A stretch of 64,000 nucleotides of DNA from Actinoplanes derwentensis. GTDB lineage: Bacteria > Actinomycetota > Actinomycetes > Mycobacteriales > Micromonosporaceae. Numbering within the stretch: the stretch's first letter is position 1; each line of letters starts with the position of its first letter. The position numbers and the translations under genes were made by a program. Where the stretch lies: positions 2,542,001 through 2,606,000 of the forward strand of contig NZ_LT629758.1 of assembly GCF_900104725.1 (NCBI RefSeq), given 5' to 3'. Below are positions 46,795 through 55,400 of the stretch, one piece after another. The notes under the pieces are model-generated. The model did not search any database. It saw only the letters and a program-made list of their open reading frames with translations, and was not told where the DNA came from.

Positions 46795-47886
46795 GTGGCT
46801 GAGCGCATTCTGATGGTCGACGACGAACAGCGGCTCCTGGACGGTCTGCGACGCTCGCTGCACGGTCGCTATGTGATCGACTTCAGTACGTCGGGCGCTG
46901 ACGCACTCGCGCGGATCGAAGGTGCTCCCAGCCCGTACGCAGTCGTGGTATCCGACATGATGATGCCGGTCATGAACGGCGCGGAGTTCCTCGCCCGGAC
47001 CCGCGACGTCAGCCCCGACTCGGTGCAGATCATCCTCAGCGGCCAGGCCGACCTGACCTCCACCATCGCCGCCGTCAATGACGGAAACCTGTTCCGCTTC
47101 CTTACCAAACCGTGCGAACCGGACCACCTGACCCGCGCCCTGAACGCGGCCCTGCACCAGCACCGGCTGGTCATGGCCGAGCGGGAACTGCTTCAGCGCA
47201 CTCTTGACGGCACCGTGGAACTGCTGACCGATCTGATGAAGGCGACCAACCCGCTCGCCGCGGCACGCAGCGAACAGTTGTGCGCCCTCGTCGACGCGGT
47301 CGCCCCCGCGGAGGCGTGGGAACCGCGGATCGCGGCAATGCTCGGGCAGGTCGGGCTGCTCGCCATCCCCGGCGAGGTCCTCGGCCGGGTTCGTGCCGGC
47401 GAGACCCTGGACTCGGAGTCCGAAGCCTTGTTCCACAGCCACCCCCAGTTGGCGTACGAACTGGTCAAGCGCATCCCCCGGCTCGGCCGCGTCGCCGACT
47501 GGGTGGCCGCGCAGCCGCTCACCGCCGGGGAGAAGCCAGCCGGTGAGGTCGACGAGCACCAGGCGCCGTACGCCGCCGCGGTCGCGTTCGTCGTGGGGGT
47601 CGAGGCGGGCCGAACACCGGCCTCGGTCGCCGCCGGGCTCACCCAGTACCCGAATGAGATCGTCCAATCCCTGCTGCGGGCCTACACGACGGCGAAGGTG
47701 CGCAAGCCCCGGAAGGTTTCCGGAGCCGAACTCATGGTGGGCATGGTGGTCGACCAGGACATCGTCACGAACAGCGGGCTCGTCCTGGTACGCGGCGGGG
47801 AACTGCTGACCGAGACGATGGCCATCCGCCTGCGCCACTTCGCCGAAGGCGTCGGCATCGTCGAACCGGTCGCGGTACTCGTCTGA
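46795..47886 (+). CDS. response regulator with a degenerate HD-type domain
   Basis: The 363-residue protein starts with a receiver domain (ILMVDDEQRLL, phospho-acceptor Asp in VVVSDMMMPVMNG, LTKPCEPDHL). From about residue 140 it is alpha-helical and resembles an HD-GYP fold, but the HD pair and GYP triad are not evident, so phosphodiesterase activity is doubtful. TATGCT at about 46783 lies eight bases before the GTG, suggesting a leaderless mRNA. It is divergent from the FIST gene. Confidence 0.8.
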   Translation: MAERILMVDDEQRLLDGLRRSLHGRYVIDFSTSGADALARIEGAPSPYAVVVSDMMMPVMNGAEFLARTRDVSPDSVQIILSGQADLTSTIAAVNDGNLFRFLTKPCEPDHLTRALNAALHQHRLVMAERELLQRTLDGTVELLTDLMKATNPLAAARSEQLCALVDAVAPAEAWEPRIAAMLGQVGLLAIPGEVLGRVRAGETLDSESEALFHSHPQLAYELVKRIPRLGRVADWVAAQPLTAGEKPAGEVDEHQAPYAAAVAFVVGVEAGRTPASVAAGLTQYPNEIVQSLLRAYTTAKVRKPRKVSGAELMVGMVVDQDIVTNSGLVLVRGGELLTETMAIRLRHFAEGVGIVEPVAVLV

Positions 47887-47948
47887 CCTCACCACCGAGG
47901 ATTCCCGGCTCCACCGGTCGTGACCGAAGACATCAGGGAGGTGGCGGC

Positions 47949-49193
47949 GTGACACAGAAGCCACACGTCCTGTTCGTGGACGATGAACCACGCGTCCTCG
48001 ACGGGCTGCGCCGGATGCTGCGTGGGCAACGAAACCGCTGGGAGATGTCGTTCGCCAGCGGTGGCGCAGAGGCGCTTCTGCTGATCGCCGAACGGCATTG
48101 CGACGTGGTCGTCACCGACTTCCGGATGCCGGAGATCGACGGCGCCGCGCTGCTGGAGAAAGTACGGAAGATGTCACCGGACACCGCCCGGATCATCCTG
48201 AGCGGCCAGACCAGCGCCGACAACGTCATGCGGGTGATGACACTCGCGCATCAGTTCCTCAACAAGCCAGCCGCCCCTGACGAGATCGTCGAGGCGATCG
48301 AACTGGTACTGGGCGCCCAGGAAACGACCTCGACGAGCGCCGGCATCATCAGCGACGTCTCCGGCGTATCAACGTTGCCGAGTCCTCCGGCGCTGCTCGC
48401 CGAACTGCTCAGCGTGCTCGAGGACGAGACGGCGAGTGCCTCGTCGATCAGCAAGGTGATCGAGGGAGATCCGGCCGTAGCCGCCAAGATCCTGAACCTC
48501 GCGAACTCGTCGGCCCATACGGCCGGCCGCCGGCTCGCCGACATCACCCAGGCCGTGGCACTGCTGGGCACCAACGTCGTACGAGGACTGGTGCTGCTGC
48601 ACGACATCGTCAGCGTCTTCACCGAACGCGTACACCTGCCCACGGCCTGGCTGAACGCCCTCAACACGCACTCCGTGCAGACCGCTCAGCTCGCCAACCG
48701 GCTGTCCACCGGGGAGAGCTGGGCCCCGCACGCCTTCACCGCCGGGCTGCTGCACGAGGTCGGCCAACTCGTCCTCGCCACCTCACGCCCCGACCAGTTC
48801 GGCATCATCATCAGCGAGTGGCGACAGTCCGGCGAGGCGGCCGGCGCCGTCGCGAACGCCCCCGGGGCCGAGGCGCGGGATACCCCTGCACTCTGCGAAC
48901 TCGAGTCCGCCAGACTCGGCACTTCACACAGCGATGCCGGCGCCAGTCTGCTGTCACTCTGGGGACTGCCCTCGGACATCGTCGAAGCCGCCGCTGGTCA
49001 CGCGCGAACCGAGACGCCCACCACGGCCGGGGACCTGACCGCGGCCGTGGCGCTCGCACACGCGGTGGTGGAACAAGACTTCGGCGCGGTCTGTGGGACG
49101 CTGCCGACCAGCCCGCTCGACGAGGAGACACTCGGCCCCTCCGAGCGTCACCACATCCAGCGCTGGCGGGCATTCCTGCGTACTCCGAGGTGA
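47949..49193 (+). CDS. response regulator with HDOD output domain
   Basis: The 414-residue protein has a receiver domain (VLFVDDEPRVL, Asp in VVVTDFRMPEIDG, FLNKPAAPDEI) followed by an HDOD domain from about residue 140 (LPSPPALLAELLSVLEDE, ISKVIEGDPAVAAKILNLAN, ITQAVALLGTNVVRGLVLL, FTAGLLHEVGQLVLA). HDOD domains are HD relatives without metal catalysis that act in signalling. The GTG has GGGAGG close upstream, and the gene follows the preceding regulator by 62 bp in one operon. Confidence 0.9.
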   Translation: MTQKPHVLFVDDEPRVLDGLRRMLRGQRNRWEMSFASGGAEALLLIAERHCDVVVTDFRMPEIDGAALLEKVRKMSPDTARIILSGQTSADNVMRVMTLAHQFLNKPAAPDEIVEAIELVLGAQETTSTSAGIISDVSGVSTLPSPPALLAELLSVLEDETASASSISKVIEGDPAVAAKILNLANSSAHTAGRRLADITQAVALLGTNVVRGLVLLHDIVSVFTERVHLPTAWLNALNTHSVQTAQLANRLSTGESWAPHAFTAGLLHEVGQLVLATSRPDQFGIIISEWRQSGEAAGAVANAPGAEARDTPALCELESARLGTSHSDAGASLLSLWGLPSDIVEAAAGHARTETPTTAGDLTAAVALAHAVVEQDFGAVCGTLPTSPLDEETLGPSERHHIQRWRAFLRTPR

Positions 49194-49233
49194 GGCCCGC
49201 CAGTGTTCTGGGTCTGCCTCTGCTGGGCCGAAG

Positions 49234-49767
49234 TCAGCCCGCCGCCACCCGCCCCCGCTCCACGGGCAGCGGGAAGCTGCCCTGGCGGAGCGCCGCCCGC
49301 ATGGCCGTCACACAACGATCGCGGGCGGCGTCCACCCGCCGGCGGTCATAGTGCTGTTCCAGGTTCATCTCCGCGTCGGTGGCACGCAGCGGTTTCTGCC
49401 AGGCAGTCTTCATCTGCACGCCGACTTCGGCCTTGGCCTCGTTGGCCAGCAGCCGGTAGGCGGCTCCGACCCCGGGTGCCTCGATGTCCAGCAGCGCCTG
49501 GTGGAAGGCGAGCCGCGAATAGATCCGGCTCACCTCCTCGGTGAGTTCCCGGCGCACCTCCACGGTGCCGGTGCGCCGGCGGATCCGGTACGGCATCTCC
49601 GCGTAGTCCTCAATGACGCTGAGCGCCTCACCGAACGCCCGGGCCCGGCGCTCGCGGCGCGCCCCGCGCTGGTTGAGACCATAGGTCATCAGTGCGGTGA
49701 GCGCCGCCCCGAAGATCGCGATGACCGGCACGATCACCGCCGCAGTCTGCGCGGCCGTCCAGGTCAT
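49234..49767 (-). CDS. small single-TM protein paired with the nucleotidyltransferase
   Basis: The 177-residue product has one N-terminal membrane helix (TAAVIVPVIAIFGAALTALMTYGL, about residues 7-30) followed by a basic, helical cytoplasmic region (NQRGARRERRARAFGEALSVIE). I do not recognise its family. The start at 49767 lies 22 bp after the stop of the CD-NTase-like gene on the same strand, so the two are almost certainly one operon. In CBASS a nucleotidyltransferase is commonly paired with a small TM effector; the role here is inferred from this pairing alone. Confidence 0.75.
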   Translation of the reverse strand: MTWTAAQTAAVIVPVIAIFGAALTALMTYGLNQRGARRERRARAFGEALSVIEDYAEMPYRIRRRTGTVEVRRELTEEVSRIYSRLAFHQALLDIEAPGVGAAYRLLANEAKAEVGVQMKTAWQKPLRATDAEMNLEQHYDRRRVDAARDRCVTAMRAALRQGSFPLPVERGRVAAG

Positions 49768-49789
49768 ACTGCGAAATCCATCCCGGACG

Positions 49790-50656
49790 TCAGAGTTGGT
49801 GAAGGACGCCGATGATTCTCGCAGCCGCGCCAGGATCCCATTGATCCGGGCCCGGCCCGAACAGCCGGTTGATCCCGTTCTGGCAGGGCAGGGCGGCGAA
49901 GGTCGCCGGATCGTCGCGGTGGGTGCGGCGCAGCCACGCCAGCGCGTCCCGATAGGCCGCCGAAGGTGACGCGGCCGAGCGATAGACCCGGTCGGGGACA
50001 TTGAAGAGCAGACATTCGATCAGGTACGACGGGGCGAGCCAACCGTCGATCATCAGGTCCGCGCCGCCGAGCCGCCGGGCACGCTTGGCAGACCGGACCG
50101 CCGCCTTGAACCGGCCCTCGGTGCACCGGTCCTTGGCGTCGCCGTTACGCCGGTGCTGCCGGGGGAAGTTGACGATCGCCCGGCCGTCCTGGTCCCGGAA
50201 GAAGACGCCCTGCTCGTAGTAGTCGGCGCCGGGCACCGGGTACCAGCGATGCTCGGTGGCGACGAGCACGTCCACCATCTCCCCGAAGAGTGACCCGGGA
50301 TCGTCGACGTTGAGGCAGCGGCGGCCCATCCGAACGGTGTACGACTTCCCCAGCACGGTCAGGACGTCATCGCGGAACTCCTCCCAGCCGTAGCCGGGGG
50401 CAGGCGCCGTGAGCATCAGCACCAGGTCGATGTCACTGCCCTGGTCGAGATGGGTGTCATTGACACGCGAGCCCTGCCCGAATATCTCGAACGGCCGCCC
50501 GTCGAGCATCGTGGACCGGCTCAGCGCCCGGCGTAACTCGTCCTCCGCCCAGTTCAGCAGGAATTGGCTCGGCGCTGGACTGCCGGACGGCCGTCGCGGT
50601 CGGGCCGGACGACACTGCGGTCTCGCCGTACCCGTCTGCGGCAGCCTTGTGGTCAT
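49790..50656 (-). CDS. CD-NTase-like nucleotidyltransferase
   Basis: The 288-residue protein carries the polymerase-beta-type active site GQGSRVNDTHLDQGSDIDLV with two catalytic Asp and a third in EMVDVLVATEH. NFPRQHRRNG and GRFKAAVRSAKRAR match the C-terminal core of CD-NTases, which make cyclic oligonucleotide signals. It has no start with a normal ribosome-binding site; CATACT lies a few bases upstream, so a leaderless start is likely. With the small TM gene that follows it could form a minimal CBASS-like pair. No Cap2/Cap3 ubiquitin-like genes or other known effectors are adjacent. Confidence 0.8.
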   Translation of the reverse strand: MTTRLPQTGTARPQCRPARPRRPSGSPAPSQFLLNWAEDELRRALSRSTMLDGRPFEIFGQGSRVNDTHLDQGSDIDLVLMLTAPAPGYGWEEFRDDVLTVLGKSYTVRMGRRCLNVDDPGSLFGEMVDVLVATEHRWYPVPGADYYEQGVFFRDQDGRAIVNFPRQHRRNGDAKDRCTEGRFKAAVRSAKRARRLGGADLMIDGWLAPSYLIECLLFNVPDRVYRSAASPSAAYRDALAWLRRTHRDDPATFAALPCQNGINRLFGPGPDQWDPGAAARIIGVLHQL

Positions 50657-50852
50657 GACGTCAAGTATGCGCTCAGGCCGGTTCGCGGAACAGATCGCGG
50701 CCCGGCACCAGCGGCCGTTCGCGAAGCAGCCCGCTGCGGCGCCCTCGCGTCGTCAGCAGCGGCGCCGTCCGCCATCCGGTCACCGACCAGTCTCGCGCAC
50801 GATCCGAACCGCGCCCTCACGGAACTCACGGTCGGACCGTCGGCTCGTGTCG

Positions 50853-51187
50853 TCATTCGGGGGCGGCGGGATAGCAGGGGATGCGGACCAGCAGGCTGGC
50901 GCCTGGTGGTCGGTGTCGAGGGTGATGGTGCCGTTCCGCGATGGTGGTGATCGGTTGGGCGTGGGCGATGAAGGTCCGTTCGCGCTGGTCGGAAGAACGG
51001 ATTAGCACGTCGGCGCCGCGCACGTGCTCGCCCAGCCAGATGAACGGGCAGCCGTCTGCTTGCCGGGTGAGGAACCTTCGTCTTCCAGTGCAGCCCGCGC
51101 TCAGGGCTTTCGTCGTCAGGGAAGTCGACGACAGGCAGCTCCGGCAGTCCGGGCCGAGGCGCGACGATTTCATTCGCGTCAGCCTGC
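50853..51187 (-). pseudogene. HAD-like hydrolase C-terminal remnant
   Basis: Minus-strand translation in two frames reads ANEIVAPRPGLPELPVVDFP, then ERGLHWK, then after a frameshift RRFLTRQADGCPFIWLGEHV and RGADVLIR. This matches the conserved C-terminal half of actinobacterial HAD-domain proteins (with the HWKT and PFxWLDDE elements). The N-terminus is missing and the WLDDE-like stretch is degraded. A perfect hairpin lies at the 5' break. The rest of the 632-bp gap between 50657 and 51288 shows no other gene. Confidence 0.5.
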
Positions 51188-51219
51188 CGCCCGTCCGGGC
51201 CGGCCCGGACGGGCGGCAG
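51184..51219. repeat. perfect 17-bp inverted repeat
   Basis: CTGCCGCCCGTCCGGGC (51184-51200) is followed by two bases and its exact complement (51203-51219). It sits at the 5' break of the HAD remnant and upstream of the EAL gene. It could be a terminator or a recombination scar. Confidence 0.7.
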
Positions 51220-51288
51220 CCGGATTCTTGCGGTGATGGTGATGCCAGGCTGAACCGGGCTTGAGACAGCCCACCGATCGTTACCGGC

Positions 51289-52017
51289 ATGACTTCGCCG
51301 CTGACTGCTTGCCCGGCCACCGTCGAGAGCGTGCACGCCGTTCTGGGTTCCGCCGCGATCGAGGCCACCTTCCAGCCGGTGCTTAGCCTGGCCGACAGCA
51401 CTATCGTCGCCTACGAGGCGCTCGCCCGGTTCCCCGATCACCGCCTGCTCGACCCGGGAACCGCGTTCGCCGCGGCGAACCAGGTCGGTCTCGGTGTGGA
51501 GCTGGAACATCTGGCTCTGCGGCAGGCATTGTCCCGGCTCGGCGACGTCCCGGCCGGGGTCTACCTGAGTACCAACCTGTCCGTCGAGGCGATCCTGGAC
51601 CCCGGGGTTCAGGAGACCGTGCTGACCCACGCGCACCGGCAGATCGCGGTCGAGTTGACCGAGCACACCCAGGTTCTGGACTATCCCCGGCTGGTCGCGG
51701 TCACCGACCGGTTCCGGCAGGCCGGGATCCCGATCGCGGTCGACGACGCCGGCGCCGGGTTCGCCAGTCTCAGCCACATCCTGCAACTGCGCCCGGACAT
51801 CATCAAACTCGACATCACCCTGACCAGCGGCATCGACGTCGACCCGGTCCGGATGGCCCTGGCCCGTTGCCTTACCGGGTTCGCCAACGACATCGGTGCC
51901 ATGCTCATCGCTGAAGGCATCGAGACCGCCGCTGAACGTGACAAACTCCTCGAACTCGGCATCACCTACGGGCAGGGGTACTTCCTGGGCCGCCCGGCAC
52001 CCCTGCCCCACCACTGA
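51289..52017 (+). CDS. EAL-domain c-di-GMP phosphodiesterase
   Basis: The 242-residue protein is one stand-alone EAL domain. The signature YEALARF, the metal and catalytic motifs NLSVEAIL, VELTEH, VDDAGAGFASLSH, DIIKLD, LIAEGIETAAE and GYFLGRPAP are all present, so it should hydrolyse c-di-GMP. There is no sensor domain or membrane segment. It may counter the GGDEF protein encoded at 30.4 kb. Confidence 0.93.
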   Translation: MTSPLTACPATVESVHAVLGSAAIEATFQPVLSLADSTIVAYEALARFPDHRLLDPGTAFAAANQVGLGVELEHLALRQALSRLGDVPAGVYLSTNLSVEAILDPGVQETVLTHAHRQIAVELTEHTQVLDYPRLVAVTDRFRQAGIPIAVDDAGAGFASLSHILQLRPDIIKLDITLTSGIDVDPVRMALARCLTGFANDIGAMLIAEGIETAAERDKLLELGITYGQGYFLGRPAPLPHH

Positions 52018-52094
52018 CACCAGCACCACACCGGCGGAAGCTGTGAGCGCTGAGATCGTGTCGCGTGTGGGCATCCGACCTCGAGACCCAGACC

Positions 52095-52396
52095 ATGAAC
52101 AGCAGCGCGCAGCCAGTCGTAGCGGCGATCGAGCGGGTCGCTCGGGCCGCCCAGAAGGTCGACGCCGTGCACGAAGCACACGCGATCGCCCGGCTGAGCA
52201 TGTTCAGGTCAGGGCCCTCGTCGGCACCCATGGGATCCGGAGCCGGTTCGGCGGCGTCAGCCGGCAGCGCGCCTTTCAGCTGACCAGCCGGGTGGACTTC
52301 CCGTTCCCTGGCACCGACCTGGCGCAGGGCAAGGTGTGGCCCGCCGCCGACGCCGACGTCTGGACGGCCGAGTCCCGGCGGCCGCCGGCAGCCTGA
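52095..52396 (+). pseudogene. AlpA-like HTH regulator with frameshift
   Basis: From ATG 52095 the frame reads AAIERVARAAQKVDAVHEAH and AIARLSMF; after a frameshift near 52205 it continues GTHGIRSRFGGVSRQRAFQL, then TSRVDFPFPG, then GKVWPAADADVW to the stop at 52396. The second part is a MerR/AlpA-type helix-turn-helix as found in small phage- or plasmid-linked regulators. Joining the frames would give about 100 residues. A sequencing error cannot be excluded. The rest of 52018-52579 shows no gene. Confidence 0.5.
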
Positions 52397-52579
52397 ATTC
52401 AGCGTGGACACCCCACCGCACACCCTGTGCCGCGGCGACAGTTCCACACTCCGTTCCAGGGTGCGGTGGCTGCCGGTGGGGCCGCCGAGTCGATTCGTGT
52501 CGTGCGGGGGTCGGTTTCTTGCGGGAGGGCGGAGTCTGGCCTGAGGTTGTCTTGAGACGGCGGGCCGATCTGGTGGGGC

Positions 52580-53365
52580 ATGAACGCCACCGTGATCGCC
52601 GCCCCCGCCGCCCCCGCCGCTGCCGCCGCTGTGGCTGGTGTCGAGTTGAGTGTGGTGGTGCCGTACTTCAACCCGGGTGCGGCGCTGCGCCCGACGGTGC
52701 AGCGGCTGGTGGACTGCCTGGCCGAGGCGGGGGTGGCATTCGAGGTGATCGCGGTGTCCGACGGCTCCACCGACGGGTCGGCGGCGACGCTGGCCGGGCT
52801 GGCCGGGGTGACCGTGATCGACAACCCGGTCAACCAGGGCAAGGGCGCGGCGCTGCACCAGGGGTTCGCCGCCGCGAACGGGGCGTGGATCGGGTTCGTC
52901 GACGCCGACGGTGACATCGACCCGCGCCACCTGGTCGACTACCTGATGATCGCCCGCGCCGGTGGGCACGCCGTGGTGTACGCCGACAAGCGGCACGCCG
53001 GCTCGGTCAGTGCCGCGTCCGGGTTCCGCAAGCTGGTGTCGATCAGCTACTCCACCCTGGTCAGCACGATGTTCGGGCTGGGCGTGCGCGACACCCAGAC
53101 CGGCTGCAAGGTGATCCGCCGCGACGCGCTGCTGGCGGTGCTGCCCCGGCTGCGCGAGCGCCGCTTCGCCTTCGACCTGGAACTGTTCGTGGCCACCCGG
53201 GCCGCCGGGATCACCGACGTGCAGGGCGCCCCGGTCCGGTTGGAGGCCCGGGTGGCCGGGTCGTCGGTCAGCACCGGCAGCATCATGCGGACCATCCGCG
53301 ACACATTCGTCATCCACGGCCGCCGCCGCGCCGGCCACTACACCACCTACGCCCTGGCCGCCTGA
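52580..53365 (+). CDS. GT2 family glycosyltransferase (dolichyl-phosphate-sugar synthase type)
   Basis: The 261-residue protein begins with an Ala-rich stretch, then the GT2 fold: SVVVPYFNPGAALRPTVQRL, VIAVSDGSTDGS, NQGKGAALHQGFAAANGAW, the DxD-containing FVDADGDIDP, and DTQTGCKVIRRDALL with RRFAFDLEL. These match polyprenyl-phosphate mannosyl/glucosyl transferases, which transfer sugar from a nucleotide sugar to a lipid carrier. It has no obvious membrane helix. It stands alone. Confidence 0.88.
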   Translation: MNATVIAAPAAPAAAAAVAGVELSVVVPYFNPGAALRPTVQRLVDCLAEAGVAFEVIAVSDGSTDGSAATLAGLAGVTVIDNPVNQGKGAALHQGFAAANGAWIGFVDADGDIDPRHLVDYLMIARAGGHAVVYADKRHAGSVSAASGFRKLVSISYSTLVSTMFGLGVRDTQTGCKVIRRDALLAVLPRLRERRFAFDLELFVATRAAGITDVQGAPVRLEARVAGSSVSTGSIMRTIRDTFVIHGRRRAGHYTTYALAA

Positions 53366-53563
53366 GAGAGCGACCGTCGATTCACCCGCTGGCCCGGACA
53401 CTGCCCGGGGCGTCATGGCTCCAGGTGTCCCCGTATTCGGTAGATTCCGGGACGGTACCCGACCGGCCGAGGGTGAGCGGTTGTTGCCCGCTGTGATGCG
53501 TGTTTCGGTTGTTGCTTGCTGGGTGGGGAGGGCTCGAGGCGTGTCCTGATCACGTTGAGTTGG

Positions 53564-54010
53564 TCAGGTCTCGGTGGGTGCCTGGGCCAGTTCCCGGCGT
53601 ACCTGCTCGAGCATCGCCGTGTCATCGGCCAGATCGGGGTGCTCGACCTGCCGGTCCAGTTCCACGACCTGTTCCAGTTGCGCGACCGTGGCCGCCAGGT
53701 CACCGCTGTCCCGGTAGCGCATCGCCATGTTGTAGCGGGTCGCCGCCTCCCCCACCCGGTCCCCGACCTCCCGCCGGACGGGCAGGGCCTGCTCGTAGTA
53801 GGTCAGTGCCTGCCGGTAGTCGCCGAGCCCGACATACAGGCCGCCGATGTTGGTGAGGGTGGCGGCTTCGTCACCGCGGTCGCCGGCCTGCCGGTACAGG
53901 GTCAGAGCCTGCTCGTAGTCGTCCAGCGCCAGCCCGGGACGCCCGGTCGCCCGGTACGCCCAGCCCCGCTGGTAGAGGGCGTGAGCGTGCGGGGCGAGGG
54001 TAAGCGTCGC
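53564..54010 (-). pseudogene. TPR-repeat protein, C-terminal remnant
   Basis: The minus strand encodes three TPR-like repeats (LYQRGWAYRATGRPGLALDD, ATLTNIGGLYVGLGDYRQAL, ATRYNMAMRYRDSGDLAATV) ending at 53564. Upstream of about 54010 the frame becomes arginine-rich nonsense, while another frame reads GGRLGRILLPRSWFVQVE, which could be an earlier part of the same protein. There is no credible start. Such tails are common in NTPase-TPR regulators and effectors. Confidence 0.45.
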
Positions 54011-54123
54011 GCGGTGGCGATGGCCTCGACCTGGACGAACCAGGACCGCGGCAGCAGGATCCGGCCGAGGCGGCCGCCGGTGTCCCGGGCGATCGGGGCC
54101 TGCCTGGCCGAGAAGAGGCGACC

Positions 54124-54895
54124 GTGAGCGATCCGATGCAGCGGGGCCGCTTCGCAGCCCCGGTCCGCCGTGGGGAGACCGTCGAACGCTCGCCAGGTCC
54201 CGCCTCAGCCAATGTCCACGCCCTGCTGACCCATCTCGAACAGCAAGGCTTTGCGTTCTCGCCCCGGCTGACCGGCATGACCGCCGAGGGCCGCGAGATC
54301 CTGAGTTTCCTTCCCGGCGATTCCGGTGATCCACCGCTGACCGAGGTCCTACGCAGCGACGCCACGCTGATCAGCGTGGCCCGTGCTGGTCGGGCGCTGC
54401 ACGACGCCACCCGAGGCTTCGTGACGCCGGAACCCGGACGCTGGCATCGGATGGAACTCGCCGTCCCGGCCGTGATCGACTGCATCGGCCACCACGACCT
54501 CGCCCCGTGGAATCTCGTATTCGACGACGGCGGCGAGGTGATCGGCATCCTCGGCTGGGACACCGCCGGCCCGTCGAACCGCGTCTGGGATCTCGCCTAC
54601 GCGGCCCACCATCTGGTCCCGTTGCACCCGCCGGACGGCGTGGCCGGTTTCGGCTGGACCAGCGAACCCGACCGGGCCCGCCGGCTGCGGCCGCGACATC
54701 CGGCCCGACCACGTCCTGGACTTCGCCACCCTGCGCCTGCTGGCCATGGCCGTCTACATCGACGCTCAGGTACACGCCGGTGATCCGGCCTTCGCGGTCC
54801 ACCGCGACGAGCGGCACGCCGACGGCTACCGCCGGGCCAACGCTTACATCCTCACCCACCGCGACGACCTGCTCGGCGAGGGCGGCAACCGATGA
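54124..54895 (+). pseudogene. aminoglycoside phosphotransferase-family kinase with frameshift
   Basis: The first frame reads a normal APH N-lobe (ILSFLPGDSG) and catalytic loop (DCIGHHDLAPWNLVFDDGG, then GWDTAGPSNRVWDLAYAAHH). Near 54690 it shifts with a probable small deletion into DIRPDHVLDFATLRLLAMAV and DGYRRANAYILTHRDDLL, ending at 54895. The joined protein would be about 250 residues. The substrate may be an antibiotic, sugar or amino alcohol. A sequencing error is possible. The next gene overlaps the stop (ATGA). Confidence 0.65.
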
Positions 54896-55080
54896 CAGGG
54901 CACGGAATGCGGAAGATCGCGATCGTCGGGAACAGCGGCGCCGGCAAAACGGTGCTGGCCAACCGGCTCGGCACCCTGTTGGAGATCCCGGTGACCCACC
55001 TGGATGCGCTGCGCTACGACCCCGGCCTTCGCCGCCACCCCATTCGTTATCTCCGGTTGTCAAGTATTTGGACTGGTTAG
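54892..55080 (+). pseudogene. truncated P-loop kinase (adenylate kinase-like)
   Basis: The reading frame starts in the ATGA overlap with the APH gene and gives KIAIVGNSGAGKTVLANRLG (Walker A), then EIPVTHLDALRYD, a typical start for adenylate/gluconate kinase-like proteins of about 180 residues. After RYD at about 55025 the sequence is unrelated and ends at 55080. A recombination or deletion removed the rest. Confidence 0.6.
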
Positions 55081-55400
55081 CAGAATGTCGCAGTGTGAGC
55101 ACGGGGATCCGGGCTGCAGTTGAGGTGCCCAGCGGCCCTGGACCCCACCGACATGACTACGGCCGAAACCGAGCGGCCGCTATAACCGGGCCGTGCAGCA
55201 GCCGTTTGAGCGGCTCCACGGGCATTTAGCCGCGACCATGGCCGCGACGCCGCGATCCTGCGACAGCTAGCCGGTCGGATCCGTTATGTCCGCCCTGACC
55301 GAGAGGTAGCCGGGACGCGGGGCCGGATACCCGGGCCAGATTTCACCGGTGCTGTTCGCGCATCGTGCTGTCCGTCGGTCAGCGGCGTCCGTGGTGAGAA
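55081..55400. other. intergenic stretch with no recognisable gene
   Basis: This 320-bp stretch follows the kinase truncation. I see no start codon with a ribosome-binding site and no conserved protein in any frame. A plus-strand run near 55182 (RYNRAVQQPFERLHGHLAAT) may be a transposase scrap, but this is weak. Confidence 0.4.

Noticed and set aside
50656-50663. TGACGTCA palindrome at the start of the nucleotidyltransferase gene
   Set aside because: It is an 8-bp palindrome overlapping the start codon; it is too short to call an operator without other copies.
51962-53416. A minus-strand open frame of 484 codons over the EAL end and the GT2 gene
   Set aside because: It shows only His/Arg/Gly-rich composition, while the plus strand has EAL and GT2 signatures.
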